The notes under the pieces: generated by a model
Seen by the model: the letters and a program-made list of their open reading frames with translations, nothing else
The model's database searches: none
Told to the model about the DNA's origin: nothing
Made by a program: the position numbers and the translations under genes
Assembly (NCBI GenBank): GCA_025267735.1
Contig: CM046307.1
Location: 59,639,395 to 59,703,394, forward strand
DNA length: 64,000 nucleotides
Reading direction: 5' to 3'
From: Mactra quadrangularis
Lineage: Eukaryota; Mollusca; Bivalvia; Venerida; Mactridae
Shown here: one piece after another, positions 45,050 to 58,212 of the stretch
Position numbering within the stretch: the first letter of the stretch is position 1
How the letters are laid out: each line of letters starts with the position of its first letter

Positions 45050-48000
45050 TTATATGGTCAAATAGTGACAAAAAATTGTTTCCAATTTGAATTGTATATC
45101 TGTTATCCTGGCAATCCTGAAATGTAAAATAATATACAAGTTATCATAATATCACAAAACATGACTAGCAGTTTTACAAGAATATTGCTAGTTTGAGGGT
45201 CAAGAATAAAATAATCCCAGGGTAAATTGGCCTGGTGCTCAAACACATTAAGATTTAAATTGGCTACAAATATAATGATTTGATTTTGAAGTAGATTGAT
45301 TAAAACTGTCGAAACTTTCATCAAAAAACAATACAGCATAAAAAATCAAAATTAAGCATTACTCATTTAGTATAATTCTTAAAATTCAAAACCTCCGGTC
45401 CAATTTTGCTGACTTGAGTTCTCATATCTCCTCAACAGGGCAAGTTTTTGTCTTAATGAGAATACAAACGTTTGAGAACAAAGTACAACAGCCGGTCTAG
45501 TTTCAAAGAACATCAATTTCCAACAAAAATATCAAATCTAAATATATGTTCTTTCCTCGGCAAATTATAAATCTGTCAGGCCGATATTATGACCAAATTT
45601 TCAACCTAAAAAGGTCTAGATGCAGTTGTACTAATTAACTTTTTTAGAATTGTGTTTAATGCCATAGCAATACATAGAATATGTAATATAGAGGCGGTCA
45701 GTCCATCTACTCACTGTTCCTGGAAATGCTAAATCTCTAGATTTAGCTGTTAACCAGTTACAAGGCGCATACTTCCTATCAGTGACAGACAACTGTCATA
45801 CATTAGTTAGAATCAGTGTAGCAGGAAGAATGGTCATAGAAAACAATGGGACTGCTACATCAAATAGAAAGATAAGCTTGAACAAAAAAACCAGTAAATT
45901 ACCATGTGTTGTGCATGATGTGTGTTTTAAATCTACAAGTGTGGTCAGGAAGCTTGTACACCCCAGTTATATTCAAGTCGACTCAACACAGAGTTGATCA
46001 GGCAGTGACTAGTCCTAAAATACAATTTATAAATCTTAAATATATAGATAGTATACGTACATATAACATATAAGATCAAGAAAGCCATAATCATAACAAA
46101 ATTAGAGGATAAACAATTAACTACTGAACAATGTTCCAATTTGAGTTTTTGTTGACAAATAAGTAAATTTTATTCAACTGTTAGTGGCACATACATTAAC
46201 CCCATAGATTGAAATACTTAGTAAAGTACTTCTGCTCTCATAATCAATTTAAATCCGCAAGTTCAATGTATGTGCCACTGACAGTTGAATAAATTTTAAC
46301 TATCCATTTTCACAAATCTAGCAAATCAATATGTAAACAAAGAAAATTGAAAATAGACGAGAAGAAGGGCATTAGACGTACTGCATTAAACATACTAAGT
46401 CATACTAAGTAATTGAATTAAGTATGAGTAAGTTAGAGTGGGTATATATTTTATATAACACAAATACCTGTTTAAAGATGGATGTCTCTCAAGACTCCTG
46501 ATGATGTTATATATTTCATCAAATTCACCCGGTAAATGGGAATTCTTCGTTATCTCATAACCAGTTAACTGTAATGTTCAAATACATAATAGATATTTTA
46601 AAAAAATCAAAACCTATAGCTGAAACTTACAAATGAACTTCTATCTGGACTTAAAACTTTATAAAAATAAATTATCTGTCTACATTTATGAAGTTGCATT
46701 TTAAACTTGAGTACAATTTGAATTACAACAGCTCTATGGACGTTACTATACAGAGGATACTTCTTGACTTCGCAGTAAAATTGTTTATTTATTTCAACGC
46801 ATTAGCTCAGAAAACAGCATGATATCACAACCCTGACCAAATGATTTTGAGAGGACCAGGAAGCAGATTCCAGAGGGATTTATCTATGTCGCAAGACCAT
46901 GTTTCACAATTTAACTAAATACATTCATGCAGAAATAAATAATCTACAAAATGATTCATAAGAAGTCTTACCTTAAGCAAAGTTGCAGCTGCTTTGATTC
47001 TATCATCATTTGGCTCAGCTAGGAAGGTCAATATTAATGAACTGATTGCTTGGCGTAGAAAACCAAGTTTCTGAGGCTCTCCATTGTTATCATCCTACAC
47101 AATGTATAAACACCCACTTGTATATAGAATTATAAATACTTTATGTAATACCTACTTATATATTTATATCATTTGATTTTTTTCCTTATACTTCAATAAT
47201 TAATGAAACTAATTTAAATAAAAGAGCTTTAAGTCATTTTCTAACAATAGATTTATTTATACTGGGCTTAATGCCGTGTCAATACAAGTTTTTAGGTTAT
47301 TTTACGGAGTTCAGCACACCTAACCTAGTTTTCCTGGACCCTTGTCTATAACCAATACTCACTTACCCTTCCACTAAGCGAGAAACTTCTCCAAAAACCT
47401 TATTAATGGAGGAAAATTGACAGTTATTGTCAAACTTTCATGGAAGGGTATTACCTCCAATGGTGGGATTGTAACATGTACCCCCTTCAGGACACTAGAT
47501 TCGAAATCCAGGCGCACTACCAACTGCCCCACTGACCTGGCTTTCTAACAGTATAATTTTTTTATTATAACACAATAAATGGCAAGTAAGCATAGGTTAC
47601 ATTTTAAATCAAACTGTGTCCATGATAAAGCTAGGTTGGCTTATTTGGAGTATGAAACTATAATTCACTGCTTGATACTTCATATAATGCATATCACACG
47701 GAGATATTAAACTAATTATAAAGTACAAACCTCCAGAACCAGAAATAGTTGACCTATAAGCATGGATAGATTAGTGAGTTGAGTGAACATGGTAGGATCA
47801 GCGACCCAGGTTTCTCGACTGTCGTAGGCACGTTTACACCTGAAACAAGTAACATAGTATTTATTTAGCACATTTTTATGTCTAATAATACAAACTTAGT
47901 ACAAGTTACTTTTTTAGTTTTATTTTCAAAGTCGGTTGAATGGGTTGTATCTAATTTTTATGCATGTAACTATTATATTAAAAGTCAGCTATATCAAGTC

Positions 48001-51000
48001 AATTTTGTCTGATAATAAAAACATAGAAGAAAAAATAGGACCAACTTTTTCTTCAATAAAATCTTCTTTTTTGCATGCCAAACAATGATTTCAATAGTAA
48101 GATGATATTTTTTAATCCAATAATTGAGAATATCCTGCATTGCCTTTTAATTTCAATTGAATAACTACACATTTGTCTACAAACATGAACATATATTCTT
48201 TTATATACAGCTTGTTCATGGGGAAAATGTAACAAAAAACATTTGCTAAAATTCTAATAGTTGAGGTCATATAATGAATATCATGTGCATTAAGTATCAA
48301 ACTAAACTTACTTGTTAAGGAAAAGTGTTCTGAAACTACTGAATGTATGGTGGGATCTCAATTCATTAGCAAGAAATTTGCAGATTTGAGCACCAGTATA
48401 ACTGAAGTTTGTCTCCTGAATACTCTGAAAAGATAATCAAATAAATATGTTTAAATATAACAACATCACAGCTACTTCATAGTAGTTTTCACTAGTATAT
48501 TAAAGGTAACAACTGCTGGTTACTTCAAAAGTTATTTGCACCCAATTTTACAGCTAGCTATTATAAAAAATCTTGATAATAAGTAAATGCTAAACATAGA
48601 ATATTCCTAATTTCAATATACACATTTCACAGTCAATTAAAATTACTAACATAAATTCCGTAACAGAGCGTGAGCAGTAAATCTTGGCACACTTTTCATT
48701 AATATACCATAAACAACATCTTCAACACAATCCTAGTAAATTATTTATACTCAAAATCAATATTGTTCAAATTCTCACATTTTGATTAGATAAAATTATC
48801 TATGTATCCCTTTTGAAGTCTTACATGATAAAATAATACAAAGTGCAATGTACAAATATTTGCACAGTCATATTGATCCTTCTGAGTTACTTTTTATCTA
48901 ACATAAATAGAATTGTGAATGGTGTATACTGTATAGATAGTGCAGCATGCAACAAAAACAGGTAAAAAATTATCCAAACCAAGATCTTTTTGTTTTATTT
49001 TTTGGTTGGGTTTAACATTATGGAAACACATTATATAGGTCAAATCACTGCTATCAGTCAATGTCATTGTTGTTCCTAGAAAGGCTTAATCTTTAGATTT
49101 AGCTGTAAACCAGTTGATAGGCACATATGTCAGTCAGTGACAGACAACTGCCCTATATGATTTAGAATCAGTGGTAGGAGGGAGAATGGCCTTAGTAATT
49201 ATTTCATGTCCAAACTCCACAAAAAATATTGACTGATTATTGCTTGATCAGTAGACTTGTGTACTACCGATTGAGCTAGCCCAGCCAAACCCAAGATCTT
49301 AAAGAAATAAACTAGTCAAGACTTACATGATTAAATAGAGTGTCTATCAACTCATTTAGTATAGCCATATCGTTGATACCATTTTTCAGTCTAGCAATGA
49401 TTGGTCTTATATATTCCTCCACATTGCCTTTTGTAGTTAAGATGACGACAGCATCTCTAAACATATCCACAGGATTATCTGTATCTGAGTAATGGACACC
49501 ACTAAGCTGGGTCTGTTCAGTAAAACGTTCAAATTCTTCAATCTCAGTCTGAAATAGTACATTTTTATAATTAGCAAAACATTTCAGTGAAATCTTCAAT
49601 TACCTGCATTAACCCTCCACTTGTTGAATTGACTTATCTTAACTTTTGAAGCAGTCTGTACACAATTTAAGGGAACCCTAGCTAGACATGTTCAGTTGAG
49701 CAGCCAATATGCCTTGAATGGTTGATTCTTATTCAATGGTCCGAGTTGCATAATTTAAATACTATTACTAATTACAGTACTTATGTTCTCTCACTTGATA
49801 AAAATACATAGCTGTACTTATGTATGGCAGCAGGGTTTACCAATATAAACATGAAATATTTGCAGCACTGGGTTATCTTTAAAAACTAATTAATCTTTTG
49901 CTGCATTATCCAATACAATACAACAAAAGCTATACCTTAGACTTCTAGATAAGTTTGATTCTTAAATTCTCACACAAGTAACATATTAATACCCAGAGCA
50001 ATCATAGTTAGTATTAAGTAGAGATAAGTTCAATCTCTTATTAGTACAAACACAATGTCAATTAAAACAAACTTCATTGGTAAGCAACAAAGAAATGCTG
50101 TATAATTTAGTTATGAAGAGACAAACATTATGCAACAAGAAGATTTGAAGCAGATGGTCATTAATATCTGATTAATATATTTATAATTATACAACACTAT
50201 AAAGATCAGAATGACAAAATATATATCTGATTACAAAAAGTATCAGTTTTAATAAATAACAATAGAAAATCAAAGCTATGATGAATTATCAAGCAGTATA
50301 TTAACAGCTTTCATGTTTAATGCTTTTATTTATTAAAATTTAATCTATTGACCAATAAATTTCTTTCTTTAAACAGAGTAGATTGACGGGTACATAAAAT
50401 AGTAGAAAGCAAGTATGAAAGCACTCCCTTATCATTGTTATATCTCAGAAGTCTTGTTTAACTTATGAAAACCAACCTTTCTAAAAAATTGTGCACAAAA
50501 TTTATATAAGGATGATATTTAACAGCGAACATGCTAGGATATCAATAAGATTAAACTGATGTAATTATGTAGTCCTATGATAGGACACTCAAATGTATAA
50601 GTATAAACTATACATGCTCAGAGAGACAGGCAAAAAAGGTATTGTATTTTATGTCCTACATTCCTATTCATCATCTGGTTTAGAAAATAGTTAGATAGTT
50701 AGAAAGATTTAGGAAATCATACAAGGCATTGAAATCTTTTATTGAAATAAGGGAAGAATTTAAGACAAAACATGGAGAACTAATTACTTCTATCAGTTTA
50801 AAATGCTTCATGATATGTAAAACAAATGTTTATAATAGCTGAAATTATATCAAGCAATGATAATAAAACAAGAAGTGTAATGTAGAAACCACATTAAAGC
50901 CGGATTTAATATCTTTAATGCAAAAATTACAAAGGGAAATAATCCATAATTAAGCCAGGTAGAGTTGTGGTTACTTTCTAATTCTGTTTATGACATGGTA

Positions 51001-54000
51001 TGTTATCATTGTATGAAGTTTCATAAAGATCTGACAATAAATGGTAGAAATATATGCTTAATTGAAAACTTTAAATTGTTAACGACACCCTACCGCCCGC
51101 CCATGTTTTGCCAAACTATAAGCCAAATTTTTTCGTTATCCGGCTAATAACAATGATGATCAAATCTGAAATCATTTAAGTAAAATTTCAACTAAGATAA
51201 GAACACGATAAGTTATAATTATTAATATTACAATTCATTCTCCTGGAATATTCTTCAGAGCAAATAATTAATTTTTAAAATAGGTTGCCTGCTTGAACAA
51301 TTAGTTGTAGTTTTTACTTGCCAGAATCAACTGTTTTTCCCGAACCCAAATAGGTTGTCAGGGGCAACCAGACAACCTTTAATGTCGAGCATTGTTCTAA
51401 CAAAGAAAAGAAAATAATTCACTTGGTAAACAATTGATAAATTAGTTCATCCTTTTATATATTCTAATGCAGTACAGTTTGTTAGTTACTCGTTTGATAA
51501 ATTAGTTTAATCATCAATCATTGTTTGAAATAGCGTGTGTTAAGTTACAATAATGAACATACACTTTGTATGATGCAGTTATTGAAGAGTTAATACAGGA
51601 GTGACATTAAAATCTTTATTGTTTTTTAGAATCAGATCAATTAGCTCAAACTACTTGCACTTATAATTACACTAACTTTTATTTTCCCAAGTATCCACAT
51701 GTAACATTTCATTTGAAAAAAAAAGATATCACACTAAAATTATAGGTGCATGTTCATTTATAACAAGAGAGTTCTGAGGACCTAGGACAGCTTAGCCACA
51801 AAAACACGCATAGCAGCTTAATAGCACTTAATCATTAAAGGAATAGTAATTCACTATTTCCTATGTCATAACAATTGAACAACAAGAAATATAATGTGGA
51901 AACCACATTAAAGCCAGATTTTCATCAAGATCTGACCATAAATGATAGAGATATCCATCATATTAAAAACTTTAACGCAAAAATTACAAAGGAAAATAAT
52001 CCAAAATAAAGACAGGTAGAGTTGTGGTTACTTTCTAATTCTGTTCATCACATAGTATTTTATCATTGTATGAAGTTTCATAAAGATCTGACAATAAATG
52101 GCAGAAATATATGGTAAAAAAACTTTTTTACGCGATTGTTAACGACAGCCCGGATTTCGCCAAACTATAAGCCAAATTTTTTCGTTGAAAAATCTGGTTA
52201 AAAACTGAGATTTATCTAACTGAACAGTACGAATTGAATTTCTAGACTCTTTTAAAGCTCAGTTTAAACTAAAAGAGATTACATCAGATATGAATACAAC
52301 TAAGTACTCAATAAGTATTGAAACTGTAATTATAACACTTAAACTGTAAAATGGTCATTTTAATATTTAAAATGGTACAGAAGAGAGCAACAGAGTGCAA
52401 GCTACATGAAATGAGGCAAGATAATTTAGCATCACACAAAAATAGAAAAAATAAATAGTAAACTTATACTTACAAATAAATAAATGGAGAGTTTCTCTCA
52501 TGAGTAAATCAAAGAAAAATATAAAAAATGTTAAAAATATTCTTTAAAAAAAAACAATTAAGGTGAAAATAAAAATATATCATCCTTATTGTCATTTAAC
52601 TTCATGCTTAAACTTTTTAGCTTAAGAATAGAAACAGAGGAACAATACTAACTCAAAATATAAAGGTCATTAATCAGATAACAGTTAGTAGTGACAAAAG
52701 CTTTCTATACTTGAGGGAAACAAATTGGAAATTAAACAAGAACAATTTACAAGGGAAAAAATTAAAACAGAAATACATGTGGACAATGCTTTGATGTAAT
52801 TGAAATAAATTACCTGAGAAGGCATCTGATTATCTGTTATCAGAGCTGTAGTAACTTGATATGGCTGAAAATATAGACATTAGAAATATAGAAATTGATG
52901 TTCAAACTATTAACAAGTGTGCCATGAAATTTCTCTATTCAAATACTAGAATGGCTAGAACATCCATAATCACTAGTAAACACATTCTATAGCAAGTCAA
53001 TATTGTACAGTCTAGTCAAATATTCTATTGGTTTAGATAATAATGTTCATAGCCAGAAAATCAATTGTATTTATGAAACATTTTCTGGTTTACAAGTGTA
53101 TCAAATTTGGACAAACTTGCCAGTATTTTTTATGCAAAATTAAGTTCTTGGTACTTTCATGTTCAAAGTTAGTTAGCATTACAGTTCACTAAAATAAAGT
53201 CTCCATGTTGCACAATAGTGTACACGTCAGCGCATATGCTGAACTCTAAGGTTATGTACATAATAAAATTTTTATACTGAATGTAAAACACATCACAGAA
53301 AAATCCTTACCTCAAATGCTGGCTGAGGACTGCTAGCATATTGCTTTGGTACAAATACAGGGGCATCAGCAGATAATGTGTATTTCTTTTTAGGGCTGCC
53401 TTTAACAGAATCAGAGCTTTGTCCTATGAAAGCAAAAATAAGATATACTACATATTCATATTTACTAATTAAACTAAATGTTACTGAACTTGAACTACTA
53501 CTACTAGAACAGAATTTATTTAGTCACCTAAGACAAGCTACATTGAACCAGAACATTTTTGTATTAGAAAAATATTATTTTTAAGATATGATACATAACC
53601 ATTATCAGTTATTGAAGTAATACATTATTTAAATTTTAATTATTACCTGTCCTGTTACAATTCAATATTGTAATATTTGTTGATATATTATGTTTGTATG
53701 ATATATTATAAATTTTAATTTACATGTCTCAGTAATAAATATTCTGTTAAGCAAGTGTTTGATGAATGCTGAGTGACCATATGTTATACCCAAGGTTTTG
53801 ATAATAGTGACAGTTTGATTTATTATGGAAATCAGATTTGGTCAAATTTGCTTAAATCTATAAACAATAAGTAACCAAGTGGTCCACTCAAGCTTTAGAA
53901 TTTATATCACTTTTACATTCAAGAAACAAACAGCATTTGTTAGTGATAAGTGACCACGATTCACCCTGTGACCAGCAGAATACAACACAAATCAGTTGGT

Positions 54001-54507
54001 CAGTTTAACTAACTTAACTATAACTTTAATGAAATGTTCCTTAACTCATTCACAAAGAAGTTAGAACATAAACTTGATGATTTAAATAGTCAAAGACCTC
54101 TAGAAAAACACAAATTTGAGGTCAAACTTTCAGTAGTTAAATATTTAACCTGTCAACGATCATAAACCTTCACACAGGTTCATTCAACATATGATACCTT
54201 CATTTAGGGCATTGACCTACTTAAGATGATTTTGCAACATGTTAAACAATACTGTAAACACTAACATAGCCCAGTAAACTAACTTATTACACTTGGGTTT
54301 ATATCAGTAGTTAGATTTATTTAAATACAAATATAAACCAGGTGACTTTATAAAGCTATATCAAAGATCGTACTGTAAATAACCGAGTCACCAGTACTAC
54401 CAGCTGTGAGTCTAAATTTGCTTGGTGCGCTGGTTTCTGAATTCAGTCTTACCGTTTAAACCGTTTTGGTAATCAGGCTCCCCACTTCCCGTGTGATTAG
54501 ATGACAT
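45050..54507 (-). CDS. PAIP1: PAIP1-like poly(A)-binding-protein-interacting protein, nine exons
   Basis: Exons from 5' to 3': 54507-54453, 53423-53311, 52864-52814, 49548-49327, 48424-48312, 47839-47731, 47094-46972, 46568-46468 and 45116-45050. They give 954 nt and 317 residues. The start is fixed by an in-frame TAA at 54531-54529, eight codons upstream, and A at -3. Residues 35-44 (LSADAPVFVP) fit the PAM2 consensus L-N-x-x-A-x-x-F-x-P that binds the MLLE domain of poly(A)-binding protein. From about residue 74, TEIEEFERFTEQ begins a MIF4G domain, with FSYTGAQICKFL, MLIGQLFLVLE and AATLLKLTGYEI typical of PAIP1. Family members stimulate cap-dependent translation by linking poly(A)-binding protein to eIF4A and eIF3. 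The acidic C-terminal PAM1 segment of vertebrate PAIP1 is absent. The last exon is the least certain. Confidence 0.8.
45655..45850 (-). repeat. SINE family B, reverse, partial
   Basis: It contains GGCGGTCAGTCCATCTACTC, GCTAAATCTCTAGATTTAGC and TCAGTGACAGACAACTG. It lies about 600 bp downstream of the PAIP1 acceptor at 45117, in the intron between exons 46468 and 45116. Confidence 0.7.
47251..47541 (-). repeat. tRNA-derived SINE, family A, reverse
   Basis: Reverse complement contains GTGGGGCAGTTGGTAGTGCG and the family A body through CTAGGTTAGGTGTGCTGAAC to the ATAAATAAAT tail. Flanks TTTCTAACAATA and TTTCTAACAGTA look like an aged target duplication. It is in a PAIP1 intron. Confidence 0.8.
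49008..49290 (-). repeat. tRNA-derived SINE, family B, reverse
   Basis: It contains CTTTAGATTTAGCTGTAAAC, AGAATCAGTGGTAGGAGGGA, GATCAGTAGACTTGTG and ACCGATTGAGCTAGCC. It ends about 35 bp below PAIP1 exon 49327-49548. Confidence 0.8.
50868..51145. repeat. Dispersed repeat E, copy 1
   Basis: It shares AAACCACATTAAAGCC, GGTAGAGTTGTGGTTACTTT, CATTGTATGAAGTTTCATAA and AACTATAAGCCAAATTTTTT with 51886-52200, same orientation, about 1 kb apart in the large third intron of PAIP1. Confidence 0.8.
51886..52200. repeat. Dispersed repeat E, copy 2
   Basis: It is colinear with 50868-51145 plus an extra internal copy of the GATCTGACCATAAATGATAG segment. The ends are not sharply defined and no target duplication is seen. 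Confidence 0.8.
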
Positions 54508-54676
54508 AATGAACAAACGATCTCTAAATTATTTAAATGTCTTCTTCCTTACAACACAGATATAATAAATAATGTCAAAATAAATAAGAATCTCGTGTTC
54601 CTCTAAAATCTGAGTGTGTGTAGAATATTCACTGCGTGGCTCATTTATCAATAAAATGCGAACGACTAGAAACAGG

Positions 54677-57600
54677 GGGCAGGTTTATTCCGCGGATAAA
54701 ATATCGAATTCCCCGGATAAAATATCAAGAATGTTAAAAGGGCTGTAAAAGCATTATTATTTATTCAATTTTCATAATTTTTTGTGTATGATATTTTAGA
54801 CACATCCAATTTTACATAAAAGTAAAAGAAAATGAAATTATGAATTTTAATGAGCCCTAAATTTACGCCTAAAGTTTGGTTAATTTTACATAAAAAATTA
54901 TCCGCTAAATCCAATTTGAATTCCCCGGATAAGATAAAACTACCTACTACAGCATTATTTGTTGATAAAATCTTTTTTTTTTCTTTCATAATGAAGATAT
55001 TATATTAGACTTGAGATATAAAGTTTAAAAAATCAAATATTTGGATTAATTTAGTAGTAATTAGCATTTCAAAATACACTGTGATATCAAGGATTTTTTA
55101 TCCGTGAAATCCAGTTTGGATTCCCCGGATAAGATAAAAATCCCTTCAAAAGCATTATTATGTGTCCAAATGTTGTATTTTTCATTTTATTTAACAGATT
55201 TTATATCATACTTGAAGTACTAAAAGAAAAATGGAAAAAAATCAATCAAATAATAACAAAAAGTAGCCTTCAATATACCGTATGAAATTCTATAATTTTT
55301 CTCAGTTGATATATAGGCTATGAGTGGACATTTTCATATATCTCAGATATCATGGAACTACAGATAAAAACATTATTATGCGCCCAAATGTTTTGTTTTT
55401 TGCTATTATTACAAACTAATTTTAACAAAAACTTCATTACACAACTTTAAGCAATAAAATAATTAATGTCTAGTTGATAAAAATGCACCTCTAAATTACA
55501 GCAGAAAATTCTTTGGTAAATATCCGTGCGGATAAGTTTTGATTCCCCGGAGAATTTAAAACTTAAACAAACGCATTTTTATAGGGCTAAATAATAGTTG
55601 TTACTTTAATATTAGAAATACTAGTTTGAGATACACTAATTGTAAACGAGATGATAGTAAAATCCCAATCGCTATGTGCAATTATTCATAGAAATATACT
55701 AAACATGATATGGATCGCTAGAAATGTTTTCCATATATCATGAAACAACATACAAAAGTGCAATTACTCGCCCAAATGTTTATTGGTTATTCTATAATGA
55801 ATTTTATAAAATGGTTTTTTAAACGCATGCTAAGATTTGAAATTAGCAAATATATTCCGATTTAAAGGAGGCATACATAAGTTATATTGTTAATTAGAGA
55901 GTTTTAGATTAACGTGAAACTATGAATTTGAATATACCCAATTTCACGAGTTCATTTTATTTTGTTTGCCATAAACAATTTTTAAATGTCTGGGTTTAAA
56001 AAGTTATTTTTGATCTTGTATACAATTAGTGAACATTTTAAAAAGGTTTCCCAAGCATAATTGAAACAAGAAAAAATGTGTAATTACTTGAAATAATGTA
56101 TGTCACACTTCATGCTTTAACGATGACACATTATAACACGTATTTATTTCATTTTGAACGAAAGTGCCGACAAAGAACTATTATCTATGTTCAACTTTTA
56201 ATCCTATTGTGTTGTGTTTTAACACTTGACAAAGACAATTATCATTATATTTGTAAAAACAGTAATTAAAATTTGAAACATTTTTCTCGGTAAGTATTAA
56301 AACTAATTTACACCAATCTATTTATATCATTATAATTATCTTATAGATAATGTTTGTTACCAACAGCTTTTGTAAAAAAAAACAGATTTACAATACTTTA
56401 CATTAAACATTATCATTGATTTCTTTAATATTAATTGAATTATTATATTACATACCTGTTATGAATATACAATTCTAAAATGTATATACAATTGTTATCG
56501 GATTATCGCGATAAAAAACAGTAGCATTTTTGACGCGTGTCATATGTATACTCCAGAACACGTGTACTATAATATCTTTATAGCTTCTGAATGGAGTCAA
56601 GCTGTTATAATAATTGATTTGATATGGTTGATTTAATCAGTATTTTTAATGCGTTGACCATAGGTATATGCTACAGATGGTACAATTGTATTAAAATTAT
56701 CTAATTATGTGATGAGATTAACATATACTATCAACATTACTAATTGATATTATCTGTAGAAAACGGTTTCACATACATTACAAAATTGCATAATTGAATG
56801 TCTTTAATAATTAGAATATAAAAGAAAAGTACTTTAAGACATGCTTATAAACCTTATTAAATTTGTACATTATTTAATTACCAATCCGATGTTTTCATAA
56901 AGTCTAAAACTGCTCCCATTCATGCATTACATTGTTCAGCTTATCTTTTTGAATTAAAACGAAAAAAATGAATTGATCTGAATATATTAACAATTAACAT
57001 TAATAATGCATATTAGTTTTATATATACCAACTCTTTTTGATTAAACATTGTAATTTTGATGATTCTTTTACCAAAATATAACATTTTGAAAATATCTAA
57101 CTTTTTGTAAAAGTCACTCGAAATTATACAAAACACTTTGTATCATATATATTTTCTTCGCAATCCTCGTATGATCATTTTCGTGCAATTTTTATTTGAG
57201 ACAAAGCGTACCAAAATACTTACAATGTAATTTGTATAGTAATATTTGCTTACTTGTGATGTAAAAAAATGTGATGACTATAATATTTAGACTATCAGGG
57301 TGGTTTTGCTGATATTTTTAATATCTGGGAAATCTGAAGTTATCTGCATAGATAGTTTATTAAGGATTTTCTGATGGTTGATAGCATACATTGACATTCT
57401 ATTTGTATTAACTTGACAGTCATTACTCTATTTCATTTAGTTGTGTTCCTGCTTGATCATAATAATAAAAGCAACAAAAAACAACAACAAAACATCTCTA
57501 CGTATAATAAGGTTTTTATAGGTAGTTTTATGATATCTGAGGTATATGAAAATGTCCACTCATATATATCAACTGAGAAAAATCATAGAATTTCATACAG

Positions 57601-58203
57601 TATATTGAAGGCTACTTTTTGGTATTATTTGATTGAATTTTGTTCAATTTTAATTTTAGTATTTCAAGTATGATATAAAATCTGTTAAATAAAATGAAAA
57701 ATACAACATTTGGACACATAATAATGCTTTTGAAGGGATTTTTATCTTATCCGGGGAATCCAAACTGGATTTCGCGGATAAAATATCTTTGATATCACAG
57801 TGTATTTTGAAATGCCAATTACTACTAAATTAATCCAAATATTTGATTTTTTAAACATTATATCTCAAGTCTGATATAATATCTTCATTATGAAAGAAAA
57901 AAAAAAAGATTTTATCAACAAATAATGCAGTAGTAGGTAGTTTTATCTTATCCGGGGAATTCAAATTGGATTTAGCGGATAATTTTTTATGTAAAATTAA
58001 CCAAACTTTAGGCGTAAATTTCGGGCTCATTTAAATTCATAATTTCATTTCTTTTTACTTTTATGTAAAATTGGATGTGTCTAAAATATTATACACAAAA
58101 AATTATGAAAATTGAATAAATAATAATGCTTTTACAGCCCTTTTAACATTCTTGATATTTTATCCGGGGAATTCGATATTTTATCCGCGGAATAAACTTG
58201 GCC
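54677..58203. mobile_element. 3.5-kb foldback element with about 700-bp inverted arms
   Basis: The left arm (54677 to about 55375) is an inverted copy of the right arm (about 57515 to 58203). They share, in mirror order, GTTTATTCCGCGGATAAAAT, ATTCCCCGGATAAAATATC, TTACGCCTAAAGTTTGG and GGATTCCCCGGATAAGATAA. Outer ends are GGGCAGGTTT and, reversed, GGCCAAGTTT. A perfect 9-bp duplication AGAAACAGG flanks the element (54668-54676 and 58204-58212). Each arm is made of diverged repeats of about 205 bp, each starting with a CCCCGG-AT motif followed by AAAGCATTATTAT. The middle, about 2.1 kb, is AT-rich with no recognised ORF. Structure and duplication size fit Foldback or Mutator-like elements, non-autonomous. 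It ends 170 bp upstream of the PAIP1 start codon. Confidence 0.9.
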
Positions 58204-58212
58204 AGAAACAGG

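Noticed and set aside
57413..57673. 86-residue ORF in the foldback element
   Set aside because: It lies largely in the right arm, is not preserved in the mirrored left arm and shows no domain.
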